Assembly: GCA_964203235.1 (NCBI GenBank)
Contig: CAXNLE010000001.1
Span: forward strand, 806,001-870,000
From: BACL27 sp964203235
GTDB taxonomy: Bacteria; Actinomycetota; Acidimicrobiia; Acidimicrobiales; Ilumatobacteraceae
Length of the DNA stretch: 64,000 nucleotides
Reading direction: 5' to 3'
Shown: positions 25,689 to 34,350 of the stretch, in pieces
Position numbering within the stretch: the first letter of the stretch is position 1
How the letters are laid out: the number at the start of each line of letters is the position of its first letter
The notes under the pieces: model-generated
Told to the model about the DNA's origin: nothing
The model's input: the letters and a program-made list of their open reading frames with translations, nothing else
The model's database searches: none
Program-made: the position numbers and the translations under genes

Positions 25689-28382
25689 CTAAGACTTTGC
25701 TGAAGCCCAGGTATCGCCCCATGCCAAATTGACTTCGAGGGTGACGGATAGTTCAGCCGCCGAGCACATCGTGTCGCGCACGAGTTTCTCGACGGCAACT
25801 TCCTCGCTGGCTATGGCTTCAAGAATCACTTCGTCATGAACCTGCAACACGAGTTGAGACTCAAACTTACCGGCTTCTAGTTCTGCATCGATTCGCACAA
25901 GTGCGACTTTAAATATGTCGGCGGCAAGACCTTGTATCCCCGAGTTCATTGCTTGACGCTCGCCTATTTGACGAATTCTGAAATTTGGATTCTGTAGTTC
26001 GGGAATCGTTCTTCTACGACCAAATAGAGTTTCTGTGTATCCACGCTTGCGAGCCTCTTCAACTGTTTCATCCATGTATTTCTTAACTCGTGGAAACGCT
26101 TTGAAATAGGCCTCGAGAATTTCACTGGCTTCACTGACACCGATTGCCAATCGCTGTGCAAGACCGTAGGCCTCCATCCCGTAAGCCAAACCGTACGAAA
26201 CCATTTTCGCTTTAGATCTCTGCTCACTGGTCACCTTATTTAGCGCAACACCAAATACATTCGCTGCCGTCACATTATGAACGTCGACATTGTTATTGAA
26301 CGCTTCAATCAAACCTGGATCATTGGCAAGATGCGCGATACATCGCAATTCGATTTGATTATAGTCAGCGACTAAAAATCGCATTCCTTCACGCGGAACA
26401 AAAGCAGTTCGAAATACTTTTCCCTGTTCACTTCTAATCGGAATATTATGAAGATTCGGTTGATCGCTACTGAGTCGGCCTGTTCGCGCCACGGTTTGAT
26501 TGAACGTTGCGTGAATTCGTTTGTCAGCGCCGACGCTAGAAAGTAATCCTTCTCCGTATGTTGAGCGCAACTTTTCTACTTCGCGATACTCAAGCAAAGG
26601 CTCTATAAATTCTGGCCATTGATCTTTAAGTTTTTCTAAAGTTGCTGCGTCGGTCGAAGGGCCAGTCTTGTTCTTTTTACCTGGAGTCAGCTTTTTGTCT
26701 TCATAAAGGATCTTGCGAAGTTGCAACGGAGAGTTGAGATTGAACTCTTGTTTCGCGATTTGATGCAAGTGCTTCGTCAATTTTAGGCATTCACTTGTCA
26801 AACGATCATTAATCGCATTTAATTGTTTGCCATCAATGAGCACACCAAGAACCTCCATCTTGGCTAACACTCGCACCAGTGGATGTTCAATATCAAAATA
26901 GAGTTTTGTTAATTTTTGTTGTTCAAGCGCAATGATCAAAAGATCTGCAACAACACAAACACCTAAAGCATTATTTGCCGCAAGCGCACTGGCTGAACTC
27001 TCCGAATCAACCGCGTCGAAGCTCAATTGACCCTCTTGAGTGTTCGTCGGAGCTGTGCCAAATACGAGACCTGCGTAACGTTCAACAACTTGATTGATTT
27101 CGTAGCGAGACTCGGATGGGTCAAGCAAATATGCCGCTATCGCCGTATCCAGCGTCATCTGCTTTAGATCGATATCAAGCAACAACAAACTTCGCAATAA
27201 TGGCTTGATGTTATGACCACGGAATTGCCAATTACCGAGAAGAAATTTCTTCACAACCAAATCAGTTAAAAGTGACTTTGTGATCCAACTCACAGCACGA
27301 GTTGTCTTGTCAGTAACCACGGCGATGCCAAGTAATTCTGATCTTCCAGGGTCTCCGACCCATGCTGCGGCAATATCACTGACTGCATTAGTTTTTAAAA
27401 CTGCAAGCGCCGAATCTGCATCTTTGCAAATAGTGACAACCGCACTCAAAACACTTGCAGATTGATCTTCGATAACGGCATCAGATACCGATGCTTGCGA
27501 GAGATCAATTGGAAAGTGTTTAAGTGCTTCAATAAATCTTGCATTCATTGTGCGAAATTCAAATGTCGCGAACATCTTCTTAACATCATCTACCCGAGGG
27601 TTCGGCATCGACTCGTGAATATCAATCTCAACTGGCGCATCTCGACGCAAAACCATCAATTTTGCATTTCGAGTGACTCGCTCACGATTTTCTATCAACG
27701 CTTGTTTTAGTTTCGGTGTCTGCTCATGAGCATGATCAAAAATATTCTCAAGTGTTAGATATTTAACGATTAGTTTGGCGGCTGTTTTTTCGCCGACTCC
27801 CGGCACGCCATCTAAATTGTCGCTGGGGTCGCCACGCAGTGCGGCATAGTCGGCATATTGCTTCGGGGTCACACCGGTTCGCTCGAAAATGCCCGCTTCG
27901 TCATACAGCGCGTAATCGCTGACGCCGCGCTTGTTGTACAGCACTCGAATATGTGGATCACTAACCAATTGATAGTTATCTCGGTCACCCGTAACGATAA
28001 TTAAATCATCGCCCGACTGTTGCGCGCGTTCGGCAATAGTCGCAATTAAATCGTCGCCTTCAAAACCTGCTGCGTCAATAGCGACTATGCCCATGGCCTT
28101 CAATAATTCTCGAATCAGATCAAGTTGTTGATATAAAATGTCTGGCTGTGCTTCTCGCTGCGCTTTATATTCTGGAGCAACCTCGTGCCTAAATGTTTTT
28201 TCTTTACGGTCAAAAACGACGATTATGCCTTCTGGTTTGTGATCGCGCAACAACGTCAACAACATCGAAGTAAATCCGTAAACAGAATTCGTTACTTGTC
28301 CACTTGCGGTAACCATGTCTGTAGGCAAAGCAAAAAATGCGCGATACGCCAACGAATTGCCATCAAGGACCATCAATTTCAT
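25689..28382 (-). CDS. polA: DNA polymerase I
   Basis: The 897-residue enzyme fills gaps in repair and removes RNA primers. Residues 1-290 are the 5'-3' flap nuclease (DGNSLAYRAF, FEGDDLIAT, VTGDRDNYQLV, GVPGVGEKTA). Residues 300-480 are the 3'-5' exonuclease fold, but the DxE metal motif is not visible, so proofreading is probably lost, as in other actinobacteria. The polymerase domain has motif A VADYNQIELRC, the O helix RSKAKMVSYGLAYGM and motif C LQVHDEV. The O helix has Tyr where E. coli has Phe762, a change linked to acceptance of dideoxynucleotides. It starts with ATG at 28382. Confidence 0.96.
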   Translation of the reverse strand: MKLMVLDGNSLAYRAFFALPTDMVTASGQVTNSVYGFTSMLLTLLRDHKPEGIIVVFDRKEKTFRHEVAPEYKAQREAQPDILYQQLDLIRELLKAMGIVAIDAAGFEGDDLIATIAERAQQSGDDLIIVTGDRDNYQLVSDPHIRVLYNKRGVSDYALYDEAGIFERTGVTPKQYADYAALRGDPSDNLDGVPGVGEKTAAKLIVKYLTLENIFDHAHEQTPKLKQALIENRERVTRNAKLMVLRRDAPVEIDIHESMPNPRVDDVKKMFATFEFRTMNARFIEALKHFPIDLSQASVSDAVIEDQSASVLSAVVTICKDADSALAVLKTNAVSDIAAAWVGDPGRSELLGIAVVTDKTTRAVSWITKSLLTDLVVKKFLLGNWQFRGHNIKPLLRSLLLLDIDLKQMTLDTAIAAYLLDPSESRYEINQVVERYAGLVFGTAPTNTQEGQLSFDAVDSESSASALAANNALGVCVVADLLIIALEQQKLTKLYFDIEHPLVRVLAKMEVLGVLIDGKQLNAINDRLTSECLKLTKHLHQIAKQEFNLNSPLQLRKILYEDKKLTPGKKNKTGPSTDAATLEKLKDQWPEFIEPLLEYREVEKLRSTYGEGLLSSVGADKRIHATFNQTVARTGRLSSDQPNLHNIPIRSEQGKVFRTAFVPREGMRFLVADYNQIELRCIAHLANDPGLIEAFNNNVDVHNVTAANVFGVALNKVTSEQRSKAKMVSYGLAYGMEAYGLAQRLAIGVSEASEILEAYFKAFPRVKKYMDETVEEARKRGYTETLFGRRRTIPELQNPNFRIRQIGERQAMNSGIQGLAADIFKVALVRIDAELEAGKFESQLVLQVHDEVILEAIASEEVAVEKLVRDTMCSAAELSVTLEVNLAWGDTWASAKS

Positions 28383-28464
28383 ATCTAGAAACTAGTCGCG
28401 AATCAAGGTGGGGACAGATTGAACACAGAACGAACACAGTTCGATTTAAGCCGATCTCAAAGAA

Positions 28465-29040
28465 TTATGGGTGAATCTCACCACTAATAATTCGCTGTGA
28501 AATCTCTCCCATTTTAACTCGTTCAGTCATAGCCAATTTCTGAATGAAGGTAAACGCATCGTTTTCACTCATCGCATATTTATCAAGCAAAACACCTTTA
28601 GCACGGTCAACGAGTTTGCGAATCTCAAGTTGCGCACCAAGTGCAGCGACCTCGCCCGATAGTGCCTGCATCTCTGCAAAACGCGCAATTGCCAGCTCAA
28701 TCGCCGGAACAAGGTCTGACTTCTGAAACGGCTTCACAAGATATGCGAGAGCACCCGCATCACGTGCCTGCTCTATGATCTCTCGTTGACTGAATGCTGT
28801 GAGCATCACAACTGGACAAATTTTCGTTTCCGTGATCAGTTTCGCGGCTTCAAGACCGGTCATAACAGGCATCTTGATATCCAAGATCACTACGTCTGGA
28901 GTCATCTCTTTGACTAATGCGACAGCTTCGTCGCCGCGACCACAATCGCCAACAACTTCATATCCTTCTTCTTCTAGTGTCTCACGCAGATCGAGACGGA
29001 TGATCGCTTCGTCTTCGGCAATGACTATTCGAGTCGTCAT
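28465..29040 (-). CDS. pdtaR: ANTAR-domain response regulator (PdtaR-like)
   Basis: From the ATG at 29040 it has 191 residues; a GTG at 29052 would add four. The N-terminal receiver domain has acidic pocket AEDE, phosphoacceptor Asp54 in VILDIKMP and Lys in YLVKPF. The C-terminal ANTAR domain (about 125-185) has the helical RNA-binding pattern KLVDRAKGVLLDKYAMSEN. ANTAR regulators bind paired hexaloop hairpins in mRNA leaders and act by antitermination; M. tuberculosis PdtaR lies in the same pdtaR-polA neighbourhood. No sensor kinase PdtaS is in the window. Confidence 0.9.
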   Translation of the reverse strand: MTTRIVIAEDEAIIRLDLRETLEEEGYEVVGDCGRGDEAVALVKEMTPDVVILDIKMPVMTGLEAAKLITETKICPVVMLTAFSQREIIEQARDAGALAYLVKPFQKSDLVPAIELAIARFAEMQALSGEVAALGAQLEIRKLVDRAKGVLLDKYAMSENDAFTFIQKLAMTERVKMGEISQRIISGEIHP

Positions 29041-29055
29041 AAAATTATGCACATT

Positions 29056-29382
29056 TCAATTAGCAAGCCTGTCAAGCAACTGATCTTGATGCACCTGGTG
29101 ATCGGCAATCGCCTTCACTAAATGATCGTGATGACGTTGAATAACTTCAAGATGCCGTTGCGCTTCATGATGTTCGAGTGCAGCATTTGGGGTTTCAGCA
29201 ACCATTGCTCTGACTTCTTTATCGTGTGCATCATCCAGAATGAATTCAAGTTGGTCATTTGTTATTCGCAATTCATCTTGCAACTCGCGAATGGTCCGCG
29301 TTCCTCGCCGTAGTCGCCTTTCGACGAAACGAACGGTGAAATTATGTGCAGTCATATACATACGAGTGTATTGAGCAAGCAT
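29056..29382 (-). CDS. Small helical protein upstream of pdtaR, unrecognised
   Basis: The 108-residue protein is predicted to be almost entirely helical and highly charged, with a likely coiled coil from about residue 30 to the end (RTIRELQDELRITNDQLEF; then a His-rich part, EHHEAQRHLEVIQRHHDHL). No membrane segment and no known domain were recognised. In-frame ATGs at 29382, 29361 and 29355 are all possible starts; the last gives 99 residues beginning MTAHNFTVRF. The stop is 15 nt before the pdtaR ATG, so the two are co-transcribed. It might act with the ANTAR regulator, but this is only context. Confidence 0.65.
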   Translation of the reverse strand: MLAQYTRMYMTAHNFTVRFVERRLRRGTRTIRELQDELRITNDQLEFILDDAHDKEVRAMVAETPNAALEHHEAQRHLEVIQRHHDHLVKAIADHQVHQDQLLDRLAN

Positions 29383-29405
29383 TTATATGCGAGTGTTGCT
29401 GCAAA

Positions 29406-29489
29406 GTGCCCGAGATGGGAGTCGAACCCACACACCCTTTCAGATAACGGATTTTGAGTCCGTCGCGTCTGCCATTCCGCCACCCGGGC
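29406..29489 (-). tRNA. tRNA-Leu, anticodon CAA
   Basis: The 84-nt class II tRNA has a 7-bp acceptor stem GCCCGGG/CTCGGGC (one G-U), anticodon stem ACGGA/TCCGT around the loop CTCAAAA (anticodon CAA, reads UUG), a long variable arm, and a T loop with GTTCGAC. The discriminator is A73 and CCA is not encoded. It lies 24 nt before the small helical gene in the same direction, so tRNA, small ORF and pdtaR may share a transcript. Confidence 0.95.
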
Positions 29490-29555
29490 TTGCGCGTATA
29501 TCGTACAGATTATTAATAGGTTTTTTATTCGCCTTAATCATCACAGCCAGCGCGC

Positions 29556-29580
29556 ATCAGGTTCACAGCAACGACCTGAT
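29556..29580. promoter_or_regulatory. Inverted repeat upstream of the fatty-acid synthesis operon
   Basis: ATCAGGT at 29556-29562 and ACCTGAT at 29574-29580 form a perfect 7-bp inverted repeat with 11-nt spacing, 44 nt before the fabD ATG in the only sizeable gap (135 nt) ahead of the operon. It could be an operator for a fatty-acid regulator or a leader hairpin. It does not match the FapR operator I know. Function is unproven. Confidence 0.35.
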
Positions 29581-29624
29581 TTGCTTCTACTATGTACAAG
29601 ACGATGAAGGGTTTTTAAAAGACG

Positions 29625-30800
29625 ATGCTTGCGTTCACCTTTCCCGGTCAAGGGTCACAGCGGCCTGGCATGGGGCAACCTTGGGTTGGTCATGAAAGTT
29701 GGGATCTCGTTGATGAAGCATCAGAAATCGCAGGTCGCGATGTCGGTGCACTATTGCTCAGTGCTGATGCTGAAACTTTAAAAGATACGCGCAACGCGCA
29801 ACTCACGACATTTGTTTCAAGTTTGATGGTGCTTGATGCTGTTGAACGTCTCGGCTTTGAGCCGAGTCTTTGTGCTGGGCATTCGCTTGGCGAATACACG
29901 GCGTTAACTGCTAACGGCGCTCTTGGTTTTGACGATGGTGTTCGATTGGTGATTGAACGTGCCGCGGCAATGCATGAGGTCGGCCAAACATCTCCCGGAG
30001 TAATGGCTGCGGTACTCGGTCTAGAAGATGAAGATGTAGAAACCGCATGTCGTCGCGCGGACAGCGATGTCTGGGTTGCAAATTTCAATGCACCGGGTCA
30101 AGTAGTGATCGCTGGTTCGGCTGCTGGGGTTGAACTCGCCAGTGATCATGCCAAGCAAATGGGCGCAAAACGAATTATGTCGTTGCCCGTATCTGGGGCG
30201 TTTCATACTCCATTTATGAGTGGCGCACGCGACCGATTGCGCGAAGCGATTGCGGCCGCAAAACCTCGCGATAGTGATGTGCCGATCGTTTCAAATGTTG
30301 ATGCTAAGGCACACAATCTCGGCGAAGAGTGGTCAACACTCTTGTCAGCGCAGTTGTCAAGCCCGGTTCGTTGGAGACAATGTCTTTTGACGATGTCAGA
30401 AAATGGCATTGGTGAATTTATTGAACTCGGGCCAGGAGGTGTGCTAACTGGCATGGCGAAGCGAACACTCACTACAGCACGCACACTTAGTATTTCGACA
30501 CCTGATGAACTTGACAAATTGATCGAGTGGATTGGTGAATCCGCAATGCCCAATCCAACGTTGCATGAGGGTGAACATCTTTTCGCTGTAGAGCGACTCG
30601 TCGTTAGCCCGAGTGCCGGAGTATTCACACCGAAGAATAACCTTCTAGACGGTACGCGGATTAACGTTGGAGATGTTTTGGGCATGGTCGGAGATCATGA
30701 AGTTCGATCATTATTTGACGGCATATTACAAAACTTCATCAGCGTTGAAGGTGAGCGAGTCACTGCGCATCAGCCAATCGCCTGGCTACGGACTATTTAA
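29625..30800 (+). CDS. fabD: Malonyl-CoA:ACP transacylase with C-terminal lipoyl/biotinyl-like domain
   Basis: Residues 1-300 are FabD, which loads malonyl groups onto ACP: oxyanion motif TFPGQGSQ, nucleophile AGHSLGEYTAL (Ser), Arg in VIERAAAM, His in GAFHTPFM. Typical FabD ends near 300-310 residues; this one has 391. The last 70 residues (about 322-391: VVSPSAGVFTP, INVGDVLGMV, EGERVTAHQPIAWL) look like a barrel-sandwich hybrid domain as in biotinyl/lipoyl carriers, but the lysine expected in the central hairpin is absent (GDHEVRS instead of an xMKx turn). It therefore cannot be acylated there and may be a docking or structural unit. It is the first gene of fabD-fabH-fabG-acpP-fabF. Confidence 0.93.
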   Translation: MLAFTFPGQGSQRPGMGQPWVGHESWDLVDEASEIAGRDVGALLLSADAETLKDTRNAQLTTFVSSLMVLDAVERLGFEPSLCAGHSLGEYTALTANGALGFDDGVRLVIERAAAMHEVGQTSPGVMAAVLGLEDEDVETACRRADSDVWVANFNAPGQVVIAGSAAGVELASDHAKQMGAKRIMSLPVSGAFHTPFMSGARDRLREAIAAAKPRDSDVPIVSNVDAKAHNLGEEWSTLLSAQLSSPVRWRQCLLTMSENGIGEFIELGPGGVLTGMAKRTLTTARTLSISTPDELDKLIEWIGESAMPNPTLHEGEHLFAVERLVVSPSAGVFTPKNNLLDGTRINVGDVLGMVGDHEVRSLFDGILQNFISVEGERVTAHQPIAWLRTI

Positions 30801-30809
30801 GATTCGCTA

Positions 30810-31760
30810 ATGCCACAAATTCCAAATACTGCCGTCAATGGTGTGATCACGGGTTGGGGTCGAGCGCTACCAGAAAACGTCGTGACAAATACAGATCTTG
30901 CAAAAACCCTCGATACATCTGATGAGTGGATAATCGAACGCACAGGTATTGAACGACGACACATTGGTGGCTCAACAGCAAGCCTGTCAATTGAGTCAGG
31001 GCTTAAAGCAATTGAAATGTCAGGCGTTGACCCGTTAACAATTGATGCTTTAATTCTTTCAACCACTACCCCTGACCGAGCGGTGCCCGCAACTAGTGCC
31101 ACGGTGCAACATGGTCTTGGTCTGCGATGCGGAGCGTTCGATGTGAACGCCGCCTGTTCGGGTTTTGTTTACGCCCTTGTCGCGGGCCACGGACTTCTGG
31201 CAATCGGACTGAAAAGAGTTTTGGTTATAGGCACCGACACTCTTTCTCGAATCACTGATTGGACAGATAGAAACACGGCAATTCTTTTTGCTGATGGATC
31301 AGGCGCAGCAGTTCTTGAATCTGTTGATGGCCCCGGTCAGTTGTTGGGCTGGGATTTTGATGCTGACGGCTCGTTAGAAGATCTTCTTTACGCCGAGATC
31401 GGCGGAACATTAAAGATGGAAGGCAAAGAAGTATTTCGTCGCGCAGTTCGAATCATGGTTGACTCAGCAGAAAAATCGATAGCAGCCGCAGGATTGACGA
31501 CAAACGACATCGCACTTGTCGCACCACACCAAGCCAACATTCGCATCATTGAGGCAGCATGCAAACGACTAAACATTTCAATGAGCAAAGTTTCGTGGGT
31601 TGGCAACGAAACTGGCAACACATCCTCGGCTTCTATTCCGCTGGCATTATTTGAAGCTGCTGATACAAATCGTCTTAAGACAGGCGACAATATCTTGTTG
31701 GTTGGCTTTGGTGCGGGCATGACTGCTGCCAGTGCCGTTATAAAATGGCATCAACCATGA
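30810..31760 (+). CDS. fabH: 3-oxoacyl-ACP synthase III
   Basis: The 316-residue condensing enzyme starts fatty-acid synthesis from an acyl-CoA primer and malonyl-ACP. The catalytic triad is visible: Cys116 in DVNAACSGFVYAL, His in APHQANIRI and Asn in VGNETGNTSSAS. The starting motif ITGWGRALPENVVTN and the DEWIIERTGIERR block are typical. It starts with ATG 9 nt after fabD, and its stop overlaps the fabG ATG by 4 nt. Confidence 0.96.
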   Translation: MPQIPNTAVNGVITGWGRALPENVVTNTDLAKTLDTSDEWIIERTGIERRHIGGSTASLSIESGLKAIEMSGVDPLTIDALILSTTTPDRAVPATSATVQHGLGLRCGAFDVNAACSGFVYALVAGHGLLAIGLKRVLVIGTDTLSRITDWTDRNTAILFADGSGAAVLESVDGPGQLLGWDFDADGSLEDLLYAEIGGTLKMEGKEVFRRAVRIMVDSAEKSIAAAGLTTNDIALVAPHQANIRIIEAACKRLNISMSKVSWVGNETGNTSSASIPLALFEAADTNRLKTGDNILLVGFGAGMTAASAVIKWHQP

Positions 31761-32461
31761 GTCGAGTTGTATTAATCACCGGGGGTTCAAAAGGAATCGG
31801 TCTCGCATGTGCTCAACATTTTGCAAGCCTGGGTGACAAAGTCGCAATAACTTATAACAGCACGAAACCCACAGATGATTTTTTTGCGGTCAAATGTGAT
31901 GTAACTTCGCAGGTTGAAGTTGACGCCGCCTTTGCCGCTGTCGAAGAAAAATTTGGAACTGTTCAAGTTGTTGTCTCAAATGCGGGCGTCACTAAAGATT
32001 TGCTTTTGCTACGAATGGGTGAGAACGATTTCACTTCGGTGATCGACGCCAATTTAACCGGCGCATATCGCGTATGTAAACGCGCCACCCAAGGAATGCT
32101 GAGGGCAAGATCTGGTCGAATTATTTTGATGTCGTCGGTTGTCGGGCTACTTGGCTCGGCAGGTCAGGCGAATTATGCCGCTTCCAAATCAGGCTTGGTC
32201 GGTCTCGCTCGTTCGCTAGCGAGAGAACTTGGGTCGCGTTCAATAACCGTGAATGTAGTCGCACCTGGTCCTGTTGAAACTGATATGACGGCTGCGCTAA
32301 CTGACGAGCAACGCGCAAAAATGATTGGTGCAGTACCCCTTGGTCGAACAGCGACCCCCCAAGAAATTGCAGGCGTAGTTGCCTTTCTTGCATCTCAAGA
32401 TGCTGCCTACATCACGGGTGCAGTAATACCAGTTGACGGCGGATTAGGCATGGGGCACTAG
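31757..32461 (+). CDS. fabG: 3-oxoacyl-ACP reductase
   Basis: From the ATG at 31757 (ATGA overlap with fabH; an in-frame ATG 12 nt upstream is less likely) the protein has 234 residues. It is a short-chain dehydrogenase: NAD(P)-binding GGSKGIG, NAG at VVSNAGVT, catalytic Ser in LMSSVVG and YAASK. It reduces 3-oxoacyl-ACP in each elongation cycle, and the operon context supports FabG over a general SDR. It is followed by acpP after 9 nt. Confidence 0.95.
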   Translation: MSRVVLITGGSKGIGLACAQHFASLGDKVAITYNSTKPTDDFFAVKCDVTSQVEVDAAFAAVEEKFGTVQVVVSNAGVTKDLLLLRMGENDFTSVIDANLTGAYRVCKRATQGMLRARSGRIILMSSVVGLLGSAGQANYAASKSGLVGLARSLARELGSRSITVNVVAPGPVETDMTAALTDEQRAKMIGAVPLGRTATPQEIAGVVAFLASQDAAYITGAVIPVDGGLGMGH

Positions 32462-32470
32462 ACTTCTCGC

Positions 32471-32710
32471 ATGGACCAACAACTATTTGATCGATTCAAA
32501 AAATGTGCAATTGATGTTTTGGCAGTTGATGCTGCAAAAGTGACCCTTGAAGCGAAGTTCAAAGAAGACCTCGGCTCAGACAGTCTTGACCTCGTTGAAT
32601 TTGTGATGGCACTCGAAGAAGAGTTTGGTATTTCAGTACCTGAGAGCGATCTTGAAGGTGTCGATACTGTCGGCAAAGCGTTCAATCTCGTTACTTCGAA
32701 AGTCTCCTGA
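32471..32710 (+). CDS. acpP: Acyl carrier protein
   Basis: The 79-residue acidic protein has the phosphopantetheine site LGSDSLDLVEF with Ser38 and the helix II/III pattern VMALEEEFGISVPE. It carries growing acyl chains for the neighbouring FabD, FabH, FabG and FabF. The gene sits between fabG and fabF, the standard position in type II fatty-acid operons. Confidence 0.96.
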   Translation: MDQQLFDRFKKCAIDVLAVDAAKVTLEAKFKEDLGSDSLDLVEFVMALEEEFGISVPESDLEGVDTVGKAFNLVTSKVS

Positions 32711-32729
32711 TTTTCTAAACTGTTAATTT

Positions 32730-33914
32730 ATGCAAGGATCAGGCCACCGAGTAGCAATCACGGGTTATGGCGTCGTTGCACCCTGTGGTATTGGTAAACA
32801 GAATTTTTGGAAGGGCCTTCTTGGGCCAGGTCTGAGTGGCTCGCATACTGTTGAAATTGAAAATTGGGATGCGTCACCCTATTTCGCTGGCCCAAAAGAA
32901 CTACGCCGTGCCGATCGATGCGAGCAATATGCAATTGCGGCAGCGCAAGAAGCACTCACGCAATCGGGTGAACTGCCATACGATCGCGGTCGAATTGGAA
33001 CGATATTTGGTACTGGCATCGGTGGCTTGCGCACTTTAGAAGGTCAAGTTGAAGTTCGAGTCGCAAAGGGCAAAGAAAGAGTTTCGCCATTCTTGGTTCC
33101 AATGATGATGTCAAATGCTGCAGGTGCAGCAATCTCAATGCGACACGGCTTTCAGGGTCCTGCTGAAACTATTTGCACAGCATGTGCGGCTGCCACTCAT
33201 GCACTTGGTTACGCCGCGCGACAAATTTCATGGGGCATGTGCGATGCAGTTATTTCGGGTGGTTCAGAATCTGCAGCAACAATAACTGCGGTTGCGGGTT
33301 TTGAAAATATGACGGCGTTGTCAACAACTATGGTTAGCAAGCCGTTCGACGCAACTCGTGATGGTTTTATTTTTGGTGAAGGTGCTGCTGTGTTTGTGTT
33401 AGAGCGACTTGACTTAGCCATTAAGCGCGGTGCAAAAATTCTCGGCGAAATAGTTGGTGCAGGCAGCAATGCTGATGCCCATCACATCACTGCGCCGTCG
33501 CCAGGTGGAGTTGGGGCCGCAGCATGTATGCAACTTGCGCTCACTGATGCTGGATTATTGCCACAAGACATCAAACAAGTCAACGCACATGGAACCTCGA
33601 CGCCGTTAAATGATGCTGCCGAAGCGCAAGCTGTCGCAAAGATTTTCGGAAAAAATTCTCCACCGATGACGTCAATCAAGGGCGTAACTGGTCATCCACT
33701 TGGTGCCGCTGGCGCTCTTGAAGCGGCTGCAGTATTGCTTTCTTTCGAACATCAATTGATTCCACCAACTGCTAACACAACTGTCATTGATTCTGAGATG
33801 GCTGTTGACGTCGTAATTGATAAGCCGCGCGAATGGACTCCAGGCCCGACAATTTCAAATAATTTTGGTTTCGGTGGCCATAATGGCTCAATAATTATTT
33901 CGCCGTATCAATAA
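32730..33914 (+). CDS. fabF: 3-oxoacyl-ACP synthase II
   Basis: The 394-residue elongating synthase has active-site Cys152 in TICTACAAATHALG, His in NAHGTSTPLND and His in GVTGHPLGAAGALEA, plus the C-terminal NNFGFGGHNGS. It is slightly shorter than E. coli FabF (413). It ends the operon and meets fabZ tail to tail with only 7 nt between. A KasA/KasB-type role in long-chain elongation cannot be excluded, but it is the only such synthase here. Confidence 0.95.
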   Translation: MQGSGHRVAITGYGVVAPCGIGKQNFWKGLLGPGLSGSHTVEIENWDASPYFAGPKELRRADRCEQYAIAAAQEALTQSGELPYDRGRIGTIFGTGIGGLRTLEGQVEVRVAKGKERVSPFLVPMMMSNAAGAAISMRHGFQGPAETICTACAAATHALGYAARQISWGMCDAVISGGSESAATITAVAGFENMTALSTTMVSKPFDATRDGFIFGEGAAVFVLERLDLAIKRGAKILGEIVGAGSNADAHHITAPSPGGVGAAACMQLALTDAGLLPQDIKQVNAHGTSTPLNDAAEAQAVAKIFGKNSPPMTSIKGVTGHPLGAAGALEAAAVLLSFEHQLIPPTANTTVIDSEMAVDVVIDKPREWTPGPTISNNFGFGGHNGSIIISPYQ

Positions 33915-33921
33915 TAAGTTC

Positions 33922-34350
33922 TTAAGCGTCAACAATCACGAAAAATAATTCGCATTGACAGGCGACTTCACCGTTGACTGTTGCTACTCCCGAGCCTTTG
34001 CCCGCTCTTGCCGAAATTCGAGTCAGAGTCATAGACATTTCAAGTGTGTCACCAGGGATCACCTGCCGGCGAAAACGGGCTGAGTCAATACCACCAAACA
34101 GCGGCAACTTATTCGCAAACTTTGCATCGCTAAGAATTGCAATTGCCCCGACTTGGGCGATCGCCTCACACATCAATACCCCAGGCAATGTAGGTCGCCC
34201 TGGAAAGTGCCCAGCAAAAAATTTCTCATCGCCAGTAAGCCGCCAAATACCGGTGGCGCTCTGACCAGGCTCTAACGCAGTCACTTGATCGACAAAGAGA
34301 AACGGCGCCCGATGCGGAATGACCGACGATGGCTCTGGAAACTGGCTCAC
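33922..34350 (-). CDS. fabZ: 3-hydroxyacyl-ACP dehydratase
   Basis: The 142-residue hotdog-fold enzyme has the active-site helix AGHFPGRPTLPGVLMCEAIAQ-type motif with His48 and Glu62, and the N-terminal PHRAPFLFVDQV. It dehydrates 3-hydroxyacyl-ACP in fatty-acid elongation and completes the cycle set with the convergent fab operon (an enoyl reductase is not in the window). The ATG at 34350 overlaps the bcp stop (ATGA), so it is expressed with bcp and the trp genes rather than with fabF. Confidence 0.94.
   Translation of the reverse strand: MSQFPEPSSVIPHRAPFLFVDQVTALEPGQSATGIWRLTGDEKFFAGHFPGRPTLPGVLMCEAIAQVGAIAILSDAKFANKLPLFGGIDSARFRRQVIPGDTLEMSMTLTRISARAGKGSGVATVNGEVACQCELFFVIVDA

Noticed and set aside
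28431..28443. CGAAC-ACA-GTTCG palindrome near pdtaR/polA as a possible LexA (SOS) box
   Set aside because: The spacer is 3 nt where actinobacterial and Bacillus LexA sites need 4, and it lies downstream of pdtaR, not upstream of a repair gene in the reading direction except at distance from polA's end; kept only as a hairpin of no known role.
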